Below the pieces are notes generated by a model. That model was given only the letters and a program-made list of their open reading frames with translations, did not search any database and was not told the DNA's origin. A stretch of 60,314 nt of DNA, taken from Oscillospiraceae bacterium. GTDB lineage: Bacteria; Bacillota; Clostridia; Oscillospirales; Ruminococcaceae. Location: assembly GCA_017465665.1 (NCBI GenBank), contig JAFTVU010000048.1, positions 1 to 60,314 on the forward strand, given 5' to 3'. Position numbers and translations under genes: made by a program. Positions 1 to 7,435 of the stretch are shown one piece after another (the stretch's first letter is position 1; each line of letters starts with the position of its first letter).

Positions 1-2
1 CC

Positions 3-302
3 TCTCTGGGTGAGCTCAGCGTTACTGCGGAAAGCAACGGCGCTTATGCGCTCATCCCCGATGTGATATCTGCGGCGCTTGATAAGCTGCCCGATGTTCT
101 GTCCGAAAATATCTCGGAAAACGAGGGTGTGCTCACCATCACAACGGACGTGCTGGGCGAAAAGGCGGTGGTCACTGCGGACAGCAGCGGCAGTCTGCTT
201 TCGCTGAAATGCCCTGCACAGCAGCTTTCCGTCAGGTTTTCGGGGCAGCAGGAAACGGATGTTACCCAGACCGCCGAGACCTTTGAATTCATCATCGAAT
301 AA
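3..302 (+). CDS. C-terminal part of an unidentified protein (5' end outside window)
   Basis: The open frame enters from the left edge and ends at TAA 300-302, leaving about 99 residues. An internal ATG at 63 is in frame, but the coding frame is open without a break back to base 3, so the gene most likely starts upstream. The visible part is mildly acidic and rich in Ser, Thr, Glu and Val, with short beta-prone stretches and no catalytic motif or membrane segment. This composition suits an exported or lipoprotein tail domain, but that is inference. A strong hairpin follows at 306-337. No family was recognised. Confidence 0.7.
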   Translation, partial: SLGELSVTAESNGAYALIPDVISAALDKLPDVLSENISENEGVLTITTDVLGEKAVVTADSSGSLLSLKCPAQQLSVRFSGQQETDVTQTAETFEFIIE

Positions 303-305
303 AAT

Positions 306-337
306 AACGCCGCCGTGGTAAGTACCATGGCGGCGTT
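306..337 (+). terminator. Hairpin downstream of the first gene
   Basis: AACGCCGCC at 306-314 pairs with GGCGGCGTT at 329-337. The stem continues inward through one G-T pair and TGGTA/TACCA to about 14 bp. It has no proper U tract, so termination is probably shared with the next hairpin. Confidence 0.6.
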
Positions 338-355
338 GCTGTTCATAAAGCAAAC

Positions 356-382
356 TACCCGAGAGTTATCTCGGGTAATTTT
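356..382. terminator. Bidirectional terminator between convergent genes
   Basis: TACCCGAGA (356-364) and TCTCGGGTA (369-377) form a perfect 9-bp stem with a 4-nt loop, followed by ATTTTAT on the plus strand. It lies between the convergent plus gene ending at 302 and the minus operon ending at 413. Confidence 0.75.
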
Positions 383-412
383 ATGGATGCCTTTTTTATA
401 GGAGTGTGGAAG

Positions 413-1102
413 TCATTCTTTTTCAATGTTCACCACAAGCAGCTTCTGAGCCGTCTTGTGGGAGATGAACGCAGAGAGCGCGGTCAAAGCAGGGATAGCC
501 ACATAGAATACCAGTCTCAGTGCGTAGACAGGGATGCCGTTATCGCCGATGATGAAGATGACCACTGTAAGCACGATAGTCATTGCGATGATGAGCAGCG
601 CGCTGAGCATATCTGTGAGCTTTGTGCCGAAGCGCAGCGCCAGAGGATATGCTGCGTACAGCGAGGTAAGGCTCATCAGACCGAACACCAAAGGCATCAT
701 CAGCATTATCTCAGCAGAGCCGCCGAAAAGCAGCAGCGCGCCCACGTTCTGGATATAGCAGATGAGCATGAGTATCAGCACCAGTACAGTGCAGCCAAGC
801 AGCTTTGAGGAAACGATGGTGCTCTTGCTCATCGGCATGGTGAGCTGCATTGTAGCCCAGCCTGTGGAAACGTCATCCTTGAGGGTGTTCAGTATCAGCG
901 AGCTGAAGCAGCTCACAGTTACGAAGTTTGTGATACCATAGGGCACATACGCCATTATCTCCATAGTAGTGCCTAAGAACTCTGCCATCATTCCGCCGCC
1001 TGCGAGCAGGAGCAGCAGATTCATGGGCAGCGCCAGCAGCAGCGCAAGGATGAGCTGAAAGCGTGTGCAGTACAGCTCCTTTATAACAAGACCTTTCAAC
1101 AC
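413..1102 (-). CDS. ABC-2 type transporter permease (distal gene of GntR-ABC operon)
   Basis: This 229-residue protein is highly hydrophobic, with about six membrane segments (around residues 15-37, 55-75, 100-120, 130-155, 160-180 and 195-218). It reads as one membrane half of an ABC exporter. Its start overlaps the end of the upstream permease gene by 7 nt, so the two are translationally coupled. The operon order is regulator, ATPase, permease, permease. In GntR/YtrA-linked ABC systems the permeases usually answer cell-wall stress, but nothing in this sequence fixes the substrate. The family call rests on topology and context rather than on a signature motif. Confidence 0.8.
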   Translation of the reverse strand: MLKGLVIKELYCTRFQLILALLLALPMNLLLLLAGGGMMAEFLGTTMEIMAYVPYGITNFVTVSCFSSLILNTLKDDVSTGWATMQLTMPMSKSTIVSSKLLGCTVLVLILMLICYIQNVGALLLFGGSAEIMLMMPLVFGLMSLTSLYAAYPLALRFGTKLTDMLSALLIIAMTIVLTVVIFIIGDNGIPVYALRLVFYVAIPALTALSAFISHKTAQKLLVVNIEKE

Positions 1103-1794
1103 AGGTCACCTCTTTTCATTACTTTATAGAAGATAAGATATCCGAGTGCATACAGCACAGCAGTCGAAGCAACGGCAATGACCATGGTAAGCGGCTCGCC
1201 TACCCAGGAGAGGTCAAGCTCATCGCTGTTATCCAGTGCATATATCATTAAAGGTGTGATTATGAACGCCAGACCGATGCCTATGATAAGACCTGCCTTT
1301 TCCTGGCTCTTCAGCACAGCGGTCATCGGCATTGCCAGCCAGTTTATTATGTTGCCGAGCAGTGCCACCATCACATGTCCCGCGAATATCTCCCAGGTCA
1401 TGGCAGTGGGGTCTGCGATGAGGAACATCAGGTCGCAGAAGCCGATGGCTGCGATAGATACCGCCTGAGTTGCAAGGCTCTTCACAAGCTCGATGTTGCA
1501 GAAGCGTGAGTATGTCATGCCCGAAAAGATGTAGTTCTGAAAGCGGCACTTCACGCTTGCTTCAAGGTCGCGGTTGAGACCCTCGCCCGGGATGATGGCG
1601 CAGATAACAGGGAAGTACATAGTCACCAGTCCTGCCGTAAGGCCGCTCATTGATCTTGCTTCGATGGAAAGTGCTTCGTTGTTGTACAGCAGTATAAGGG
1701 TGCAGCCCAGTGCCGCTATCAACAGGGCGGTTATCGCAGTGCCGATAAGGAAGCCCTTTTTCTGCACCAGATAGGAGTAATAAAGACCTTTCAT
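1096..1794 (-). CDS. ABC-2 type transporter permease (first of two)
   Basis: This 232-residue protein has about six hydrophobic segments, the first right after a short basic N-terminus, as in ABC-2 permeases. The start ATG at 1794 sits after a good GTAAAGGAGG ribosome binding site. The ATPase stop codon lies just upstream, a 1-nt gap. Together with the following permease it probably forms a heterodimeric membrane channel driven by the ATPase at 1796-2638. The tight packing indicates a single transcript from the promoter near 3150. The substrate is unknown; peptide antibiotic or lipid export is a reasonable but unproven guess. Confidence 0.82.
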   Translation of the reverse strand: MKGLYYSYLVQKKGFLIGTAITALLIAALGCTLILLYNNEALSIEARSMSGLTAGLVTMYFPVICAIIPGEGLNRDLEASVKCRFQNYIFSGMTYSRFCNIELVKSLATQAVSIAAIGFCDLMFLIADPTAMTWEIFAGHVMVALLGNIINWLAMPMTAVLKSQEKAGLIIGIGLAFIITPLMIYALDNSDELDLSWVGEPLTMVIAVASTAVLYALGYLIFYKVMKRGDLC

Positions 1795-1795
1795 C

Positions 1796-2638
1796 TTAAG
1801 CCTCCTTTACATAGAACACCATGATATCGTCAATGGAGGGTACATCCGATACGATGTCGGGGTACTTCTCTGCGGCGGTGGTGAGCACCTCGCAGGTGAA
1901 GCGTGTCTTGCGTATGCCTACGATATCCTCCTTGTCGATAAGGGCAAGCTGCTGCTCATCGCACTTCAGGATGCGGTATTTATCACGCATCTCGTTGCGC
2001 TCCTCGGTGAAGATTATCTGTCCCTTGTGTACGAAAGTGATGTAATCCGCAATGTGCTCAAGATCGCTGGTGATATGTGTGGAAAGCAGTATGGAGTGAG
2101 TTTCATCCTGCATGAATTCAAGGAAGATATCCAGTATCTCGCTTCTCATTACGGGGTCAAGACCGCTGGTGGGCTCGTCAAGCACCAGCAGCTGAGGATC
2201 GTGCGAGAGCGCTGTTGCGATGGAAAGGCGCATCTCCATACCACGGGAGAAGCCCTTGAACTTCTTTTTCAGCGGCAGACCGAAGCGGTTGAGATAGCCG
2301 AAGTACTTTTCGCTGTCCCAGTTGTGATAGATGCCTGCCATCACCTTATCAAGCTGCATTGCGTTGAGGTTGTTCGGGAACACCAGCCCATCGAATACCA
2401 CGCCTATCTTAGCCTTTGTCTCGTTGCTGAGCTTCATTGCCTCCTCACCGAGCACCGTAACGCTGCCCGAGTTGGGAGTAAGCAGACCGAGTATCGCCTT
2501 GATGGTGGTGCTCTTGCCTGCGCCGTTCTCACCGATGAAGCCCATCACGCTGCCGCAGGGCACGGTAAGATCTACATTCTTGAGTTCGAACTGGGAGTAC
2601 TTCTTGCAAAGACCCTTGATCTCGATACAGTTTTCCAT
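1796..2638 (-). CDS. ABC transporter ATP-binding protein, YtrB/BcrA-like
   Basis: This 280-residue protein is a complete nucleotide-binding domain. Walker A is GENGAGKST near residue 38. The signature region reads FSRGMEMRL, a variant of LSGGQ common in ABC-2 ATPases. Walker B with the D-loop is LLVLDEPTSGLDP, followed by the switch histidine in LLSTHI. The last 70 residues are an extra domain without obvious motifs, as in BcrA/YtrB relatives. It supplies ATP hydrolysis for the two permeases encoded immediately downstream. It lies 78 bp after the GntR gene, in the same operon. Confidence 0.92.
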   Translation of the reverse strand: MENCIEIKGLCKKYSQFELKNVDLTVPCGSVMGFIGENGAGKSTTIKAILGLLTPNSGSVTVLGEEAMKLSNETKAKIGVVFDGLVFPNNLNAMQLDKVMAGIYHNWDSEKYFGYLNRFGLPLKKKFKGFSRGMEMRLSIATALSHDPQLLVLDEPTSGLDPVMRSEILDIFLEFMQDETHSILLSTHITSDLEHIADYITFVHKGQIIFTEERNEMRDKYRILKCDEQQLALIDKEDIVGIRKTRFTCEVLTTAAEKYPDIVSDVPSIDDIMVFYVKEA

Positions 2639-2716
2639 GATTGATTACCTCCAAATATTACATATATTTACAAAATATTCCTTTAGATGAGCGCAATGTC
2701 CTGTGGGACATACGGC

Positions 2717-3088
2717 TTATTCCTCCAGCAGGAGCAGGATCATTTCCTTTATCTCTTCTGTGGTTATTCCGCTGCGCCTTGCGATATCCGCCGCGGCGGT
2801 GAGGTGCTTTTCTATCTCCCTCAGGTTCTGCTCTCTCAGCAGCTCGGGGTTCTGTGCGGCTATGAAGCTGCCCTTGCCCGTAAAGGATTCTATCAGCCCC
2901 TCGGCTTCAAGTATCTCATACGCGCGCTTTGTGGTTATCACGCTCACCCGCAGATCCTGTGCGAGGTTTCGCATTGAGGGCAGCGCGTCGCCCTCTTTCA
3001 GCTTGCCGTTCATTATCATCGCCTTTATCTGGTCGGCGATCTGTTCATATATCGGCACGCCTGCGCTGTTGGTTATGATTATATTCAT
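2717..3088 (-). CDS. GntR-family transcriptional regulator, YtrA subfamily
   Basis: The product is 123 residues, the size of the short YtrA type. An N-terminal winged helix (about residues 10-75) carries the GntR hallmarks PIYEQIADQI, LPSMRNLAQDL and the wing GKGSFI. The remaining 45 residues form a helical dimerisation tail. The open frame extends further upstream, but the ATG at 3088 directly follows a strong AAAGGAGG site and begins at the normal family N-terminus, so it was chosen. As first gene of the ABC operon it is expected to repress its own operon. An inverted repeat overlapping its promoter at 3124-3164 is the likely operator. Confidence 0.92.
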   Translation of the reverse strand: MNIIITNSAGVPIYEQIADQIKAMIMNGKLKEGDALPSMRNLAQDLRVSVITTKRAYEILEAEGLIESFTGKGSFIAAQNPELLREQNLREIEKHLTAAADIARRSGITTEEIKEMILLLLEE

Positions 3089-3123
3089 ATATCCTCCTTT
3101 CGGAAAGTTAGGTTTGTTGCTAA

Positions 3124-3172
3124 TGTGTATATCCGATATATACAATATATCACTCATATACACATTTGTCAA
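3124..3172 (-). promoter_or_regulatory. Promoter of the GntR-ABC operon with palindromic operator
   Basis: On the minus strand TTGACA (3167-3172) and TATATT (3144-3149) are separated by 17 bp. A perfect inverted repeat, TGTGTATAT (3124-3132) and ATATACACA (3156-3164), brackets the -10 region. This suits autorepression by the GntR protein; the regulator assignment is inferred from position. Confidence 0.75.
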
Positions 3173-3232
3173 TAGTTTTTTCAAAAAAATTTTGAAAAAA
3201 TGCAAAAAATATAAAAATATTTGTTTTTTATA

Positions 3233-3262
3233 TTGACATCTGCAAGTTTCTTGTGATATAAT
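3233..3262 (+). promoter_or_regulatory. Promoter of the sigma-like/XRE/ImmA trio
   Basis: TTGACA (3233-3238) and TATAAT (3257-3262) are 18 bp apart, with an extended TG ahead of the -10. It fires away from the GntR operon. Confidence 0.8.
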
Positions 3263-3304
3263 GTTCATACAACAAGAAAACAATGAACAAAGGAGGCGGC
3301 GAGC

Positions 3305-3730
3305 ATGGCTGATATAATGGCTGTACTTGAAAGAGCACGCGCCTGCGAACAGGAAGCACTAGCGCAGATTGAACACATAGAGCGCCTGCACAGGATAGCT
3401 GCGAGGGCGCTTTCAAGCAGGCAGAGATCGGAGCAGATAGCGGAAAAGCTGGCGGTTCTGGAGGACGCACTGAATGCTCAGATAGACAGAACGGCTGACG
3501 CAAAGCTGGAAGCGCTGGAGTATATAAGCATACTGGAGGGCGAGGAGCGTGCGGTGATAGAGCGTTACTTCATGCTGGCGCAGAGCTGGCAGCAGATAGC
3601 GGACAAGATGTACATGAGCGACAGGCGGGTGTTCCTGCTGAGAAAGAGCGCACTGGAGAAGATGAGAGAGCATTTCGGCGGTGTGGCACGGCGCGGAGAT
3701 CCTCTGCGCCACTGCGCACAGCGTATATAG
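3305..3730 (+). CDS. Sigma-70 region 4-like helix-turn-helix protein, phage-type
   Basis: The product is 141 residues. The first 80 are a charged, Glu/Ala-rich helix that is probably coiled coil. The next 50 resemble the region-4 helix-turn-helix of sigma factors: the run LEGEERAVIERYFM...SWQQIADKMYMS followed by a recognition helix with RRVFLLRKSALEKM. Such short proteins occur as late regulators in phages and integrative elements. The start follows AAAGGAGG. It is the first gene of a three-gene run with an XRE repressor (10-bp gap) and an ImmA-type protease. Without a sigma region 2 it is unlikely to be a stand-alone sigma factor. Confidence 0.75.
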   Translation: MADIMAVLERARACEQEALAQIEHIERLHRIAARALSSRQRSEQIAEKLAVLEDALNAQIDRTADAKLEALEYISILEGEERAVIERYFMLAQSWQQIADKMYMSDRRVFLLRKSALEKMREHFGGVARRGDPLRHCAQRI

Positions 3731-3740
3731 GAGGTATAAC

Positions 3741-4172
3741 ATGGGTATAGGAAGACGTATACGGATATTAAGAGAGCGTGCCTGCCTCACTCAGGAGGAG
3801 CTTGCCGCAAGGATAGGCGTAACTCCGTCATCGGTGGGAAACTACGAGCGCGAGGTCAGCCATCCCCGTGAGGAGGCGCTGTACCGCCTGTTTGACGCGC
3901 TGCAATGCGAGCCTAACGAGCTGTTCGCGGACTGCTACGAGGACGGCTCGGGCGAAAGCGAGCACCTTGAAAAATACCGTGCTCTTGACAGCTACGGCAG
4001 GGAGCTTGTGGACGCCTGCACGGATATCGAATACCGCCGCTGCACAGCAGAGCAGGGTGATATGGTACTGATAGCCGCAAGAAACGGCGGCGCACCGAGA
4101 ATTATAGAGATGAAGAAGCGCAAGGGTGCAGGCAGCATCCTTGACAAGCCCGATTATGACGGAGGAAGATGA
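3741..4172 (+). CDS. XRE-family transcriptional regulator (ImmR-like)
   Basis: This 143-residue protein begins with a classical Cro/CI helix-turn-helix: RIRILRERACLTQEELAARIG, then a recognition helix containing PSSVGNYERE (residues 1-60). The C-terminal half is unassigned and charged. The ATG at 3741 is chosen because it follows AGGAGGTATAAC; the longer open frame upstream overlaps the previous gene and lacks a ribosome binding site. The next gene is an ImmA/IrrE-type peptidase overlapping by 4 nt. In ICEBs1-like systems the ImmA protease cleaves the partner ImmR repressor to induce genes. The same logic is inferred here. Confidence 0.88.
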   Translation: MGIGRRIRILRERACLTQEELAARIGVTPSSVGNYEREVSHPREEALYRLFDALQCEPNELFADCYEDGSGESEHLEKYRALDSYGRELVDACTDIEYRRCTAEQGDMVLIAARNGGAPRIIEMKKRKGAGSILDKPDYDGGR

Positions 4173-4822
4173 TGAACGCAGCAGAGATACTTATTAAAGC
4201 AGGGATAAACTCACTGCCGACAGATTTAAACAAGATAGCCGCCGCATTTAATATAAAAATAGTAAGCTATAAGGACTGTGCCGATTGCTATTCGATGGAT
4301 ATGCAGCGCATGTATGAGGATATAAGCACGCAGGGCTTCAGCTTCTGCGTGGACGGAGCGTTCGTGGCGGCTATCAACGAAAACGCCTGCGGCAGGCTGC
4401 GCAGACACTGGACGATAGCGCATGAGCTTGCACACATCCTGCTGGGGCATGTCACAAAGTATGATACATCGGTCAGCCTGCTGAGAGAGAAGGAGGCTGA
4501 CCGCCTTGCCGCGGAGCTTCTTGCACCGCTTACCGTGCTGCAGTTCTGCTGTGTTTCCTCCGTGGCGGAGACAGAGCGCCTGTGCAGATTATCACGGCAG
4601 GCGGCTGAGATACGCTTTAAGGAGCTTTGCTACGAGCGCAGGAAAGGCTCGGAGGTGTACAGGATGGGCGGTGTGGATATCTTCACGCGCTCAGAGCAGG
4701 ACCGCGCATTGCTTACGCAGTTCCTGCCGTTCATATCGGAGTATATCACACGCAGAGCGCCGCATGACTGCTACGCCATCCATCTCAGCAGGATAAAGGC
4801 GAATAAAATGACCATAGAATGA
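4169..4822 (+). CDS. ImmA/IrrE-family zinc metallopeptidase
   Basis: The product is about 217 residues. The zinc site HELAH is in WTIAHELAHILLGH (about residues 91-104), with the third ligand in the downstream EKEADRLAAELLAP helix, as in ImmA and IrrE. The C-terminal 80 residues are variable. Two adjacent ATG codons (4169 and 4172) are possible starts. The GGAGG at 4161 is better spaced for 4172, but either one overlaps the stop of the XRE gene. The protein probably cleaves the XRE repressor encoded just upstream. No integrase or conjugation gene accompanies the pair in this window. Confidence 0.9.
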   Translation: MMNAAEILIKAGINSLPTDLNKIAAAFNIKIVSYKDCADCYSMDMQRMYEDISTQGFSFCVDGAFVAAINENACGRLRRHWTIAHELAHILLGHVTKYDTSVSLLREKEADRLAAELLAPLTVLQFCCVSSVAETERLCRLSRQAAEIRFKELCYERRKGSEVYRMGGVDIFTRSEQDRALLTQFLPFISEYITRRAPHDCYAIHLSRIKANKMTIE

Positions 4823-4920
4823 GCCTGCGAAAATTTATTTCGGAAAATTTAAATTATTTAAGAAATTCTTTAATATTTGATTTTAGAATGAATACATAAG
4901 ATAAATTTCAGGAGGCCATT

Positions 4921-5844
4921 ATGTCTGAGATAATAATTCAAGCGGAAGCTCTCGAAAAGCAGTTTATGAAGCAGAAAGCCGTCAAGGACGCGAACTTCAC
5001 CGTCACTGAGGGCATGATATGCGGTCTTATCGGCCCTAACGGCGCAGGCAAGACCACTATAATGAAGATGCTGGGCGGACTTGTCATTCCCACGGGCGGC
5101 AGCATAAAGCTGTTCGGCGGCACATCGGAGGAAGAGCACGCAAAGGCTCGCTCGCGCATGAGCTTTATCATCGAAACTCCCTACGCTAAGGAGAAGATGA
5201 CCGCACGTGAGAACCTTGAAAAGCAGCGCATCCAGAAAGGCATCCCCGATAAGAAGCGTGTTGACGAGGTGCTGGAGCTTGTGGGTCTTGCGAACACGGG
5301 CAGAAAGCCTGTAAAGGCGTTCTCGCTCGGTATGAGGCAGCGCCTCGGCATCGCAAACGCACTGCTGACCAAGCCCGAGGTGATGATACTTGACGAGCCC
5401 ACAAACGGTCTTGACCCTCAGGGTATAGTTGAGATACGCGAGCTGCTGCTGAAGCTCAACCGTGAGGAGCACATCACCATCGTGATATCCTCCCACATCT
5501 TAAGCGAGCTTTCTCTGCTGTGTACAGATTACATATTCATCAACAAGGGCGAGATAGAGCAGGCACTCTCCGCGGAGGAGCTCAAGCGCCTGTGCAAGGA
5601 ATATTACCTCGTTGATACCGATAACAACGCGCTTGCGGCGGCAGTGCTTCAGGATAAGCTGGGCATCACGCAGTTCGATGTGGACAAGGACGGCAGCATC
5701 CACCTGTATGAGCGCCTTGACGATATCCGCACCATTTCAAGGACGCTGTTTGAAAACGGTATCATCCCCACAGGTCTTGCCCTGCATGAGGCAAACCTTG
5801 AAAAGTACTATATGAACATGGTAGGCGGTGAGCAGGATGTATAA
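4921..5844 (+). CDS. ABC transporter ATP-binding protein (lantibiotic/bacitracin-protection type)
   Basis: This 307-residue ATPase has Walker A GPNGAGKTT (about residues 39-47), the signature FSLGMRQRL, Walker B VMILDEPTNGLDP and the switch histidine in ISSHIL. The C-terminal 85 residues form an accessory domain like those of BcrA and the lantibiotic-immunity ATPases. The start follows CAGGAGG. It heads a four-gene run with two sister permeases and an S41-like protein, with gaps or overlaps under 20 bp. That layout resembles peptide-antibiotic protection transporters. Substrate specificity is not visible in the sequence. The 98 bp upstream are very AT-rich and hold no convincing consensus promoter. 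Confidence 0.92.
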   Translation: MSEIIIQAEALEKQFMKQKAVKDANFTVTEGMICGLIGPNGAGKTTIMKMLGGLVIPTGGSIKLFGGTSEEEHAKARSRMSFIIETPYAKEKMTARENLEKQRIQKGIPDKKRVDEVLELVGLANTGRKPVKAFSLGMRQRLGIANALLTKPEVMILDEPTNGLDPQGIVEIRELLLKLNREEHITIVISSHILSELSLLCTDYIFINKGEIEQALSAEELKRLCKEYYLVDTDNNALAAAVLQDKLGITQFDVDKDGSIHLYERLDDIRTISRTLFENGIIPTGLALHEANLEKYYMNMVGGEQDV

Positions 5845-6634
5845 TCTGATAAAGGCTCAGAATTATCAGCTCTGGCGTGATAATTATATCATCTATGTGC
5901 TTATCGGCGTTGTGGGAATGACGGTGCTGAATCTTGTGGCGAGCATCCGGAGCATCGTTGATTTGGGCGAGCTGGTGAACGGCGGCTTTTTTACCTCCAT
6001 GGGCGCAACGGCGTATTCCCTTATCTACATGGCACTTGCCCTTGGCTTTTCCGCAAGGATATGCGGCTGGGATTTCAACGATAAGACCCTTAATTACGAG
6101 ATACTTGCAGGACATACCCGCAACGAGGTGTTCTGGAGCAGGGCAGTGCTCAGCCTTATCTGGGTGTTCGCTTTTGCTGTGGCACTTACAGTGCTTCCTT
6201 ACTGCGGAGTTGTCATAGCAGGCGGCTGGGGCATGAATATGTCCTTTGGCGGAGCGCTGGTGAGGTTCGGTCTGGCGTTCCTGATGCTGCTCAGGATCAC
6301 CTGCTTCTTCATCTTCCTGACATTTGTGGTGAAGAACTGCTTCGTTTCGCTGTTCCTGGGCTATATCCTGATGATGATGCCTATGGTGGCGGTGATGATG
6401 ATAAACGAGTTCACAAAGATAGAGATAACCTATCAGCTGACATCCTACGCAATGATGTCAGTGCTGGATTTCAGCAACTATCAGCTTGGCTATGTGGACG
6501 GCGGTGATATCGTGCAGTTCATCACGGATACCGATCCTGAGTTCGTCATCGGCACTGTGGTGATGTCGCTGGTGCTCAGTGCCGTTTACCTGCTGCTGGG
6601 ATATACGATATTCCGCAAATCGGACGTACACTGA
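5837..6634 (+). CDS. ABC-2 type permease, sister of the next gene
   Basis: This 265-residue membrane protein has about six hydrophobic segments. The start ATG at 5837 lies inside the end of the ATPase gene (8-nt overlap). A GTG at 5828 is possible, but starting at 5837 aligns the N-terminus MYNLIKAQNYQL with MKNIMKAQLFQL of the next gene. Both proteins share the later pattern of a short cytoplasmic loop with FNDKTLNYEILAGH versus FTDKTANFELMGGH. They are therefore diverged tandem duplicates forming the two membrane halves of one exporter, like the E and G subunits of lantibiotic-protection ABC systems. Confidence 0.87.
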   Translation: MYNLIKAQNYQLWRDNYIIYVLIGVVGMTVLNLVASIRSIVDLGELVNGGFFTSMGATAYSLIYMALALGFSARICGWDFNDKTLNYEILAGHTRNEVFWSRAVLSLIWVFAFAVALTVLPYCGVVIAGGWGMNMSFGGALVRFGLAFLMLLRITCFFIFLTFVVKNCFVSLFLGYILMMMPMVAVMMINEFTKIEITYQLTSYAMMSVLDFSNYQLGYVDGGDIVQFITDTDPEFVIGTVVMSLVLSAVYLLLGYTIFRKSDVH

Positions 6635-6647
6635 AAGGAGAGCAGAG

Positions 6648-7418
6648 ATGAAAAATATAATGAAAGCTCAGCTCTTCCAGCTTCAAAAAGAGCGCCTGTG
6701 CTTTATAGTCCTTGCGGTGATGCTCATATTTGTTATGTACACCGCATGGTTTGCCGATTACGCGACCTCGGGCGATGTCTCGGGCGGTGAATTCTTTGTT
6801 GAGAACATTTCGATGATACTTCAGCTCATCCAGCTTCCGATACTTATGCTGGTGGGTCAGATGTGCGTGGGCGATTTCACCGACAAGACAGCAAACTTCG
6901 AGCTTATGGGCGGTCATAAGCGCTGTGAGGTGTATCTGGGACGAGCAATACCCGCTATTCTTGTCAACATGCTGCTCTCGCTCATCTCCATCATAATTCC
7001 CCTTGTCTTCATGACCTGTCTTGCAGGCTGGGGCATCGAGGTGATATTCTCACACTTCATTCTGAGATTATCGATGATACTGCTGGTGCAGTTCCGTCTG
7101 ATATGCATGTTCGTTTTCTTCAGCTTCCTTGTGAAGAACCAGTTTGTTGTGATGGGTATAGCTTATCTGTACTTTGCACTGAACCTTTCGGGCATCTTCT
7201 CCGAAACAGCATCTCCCATGCTCACCATCACCAACTTCAACCTGCTGTACGGAATGGGCGGCTGGTACACCTACGGCATCGAGGACAGCGTTAACCTCAC
7301 CTATGATCTCACCATGACAGCGCCCGAGATAGCATGGACAGTCATCGCTTCGCTGGGAGTATCAGCTGTGGCGCTGGCGCTGGGCTATGTGTTCTTCAAG
7401 AACGATGATATGAACTGA
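6648..7418 (+). CDS. ABC-2 type permease, second sister subunit
   Basis: This 256-residue protein has about six membrane segments and shows the same loop motif as its upstream neighbour (DFTDKTANFELMGGHKR near residues 76-92). The ATG at 6648 follows GAAAGGAGAGCAGAG and gives a normal N-terminus; the longer open frame reads back into the preceding gene. It is separated by 13 bp from the first permease and 17 bp from the S41-like gene. The three transport genes and the peptidase-like gene very probably share one mRNA and one physiological task. Confidence 0.87.
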   Translation: MKNIMKAQLFQLQKERLCFIVLAVMLIFVMYTAWFADYATSGDVSGGEFFVENISMILQLIQLPILMLVGQMCVGDFTDKTANFELMGGHKRCEVYLGRAIPAILVNMLLSLISIIIPLVFMTCLAGWGIEVIFSHFILRLSMILLVQFRLICMFVFFSFLVKNQFVVMGIAYLYFALNLSGIFSETASPMLTITNFNLLYGMGGWYTYGIEDSVNLTYDLTMTAPEIAWTVIASLGVSAVALALGYVFFKNDDMN

Positions 7419-7435
7419 GAAACGAGGGCTTACAG

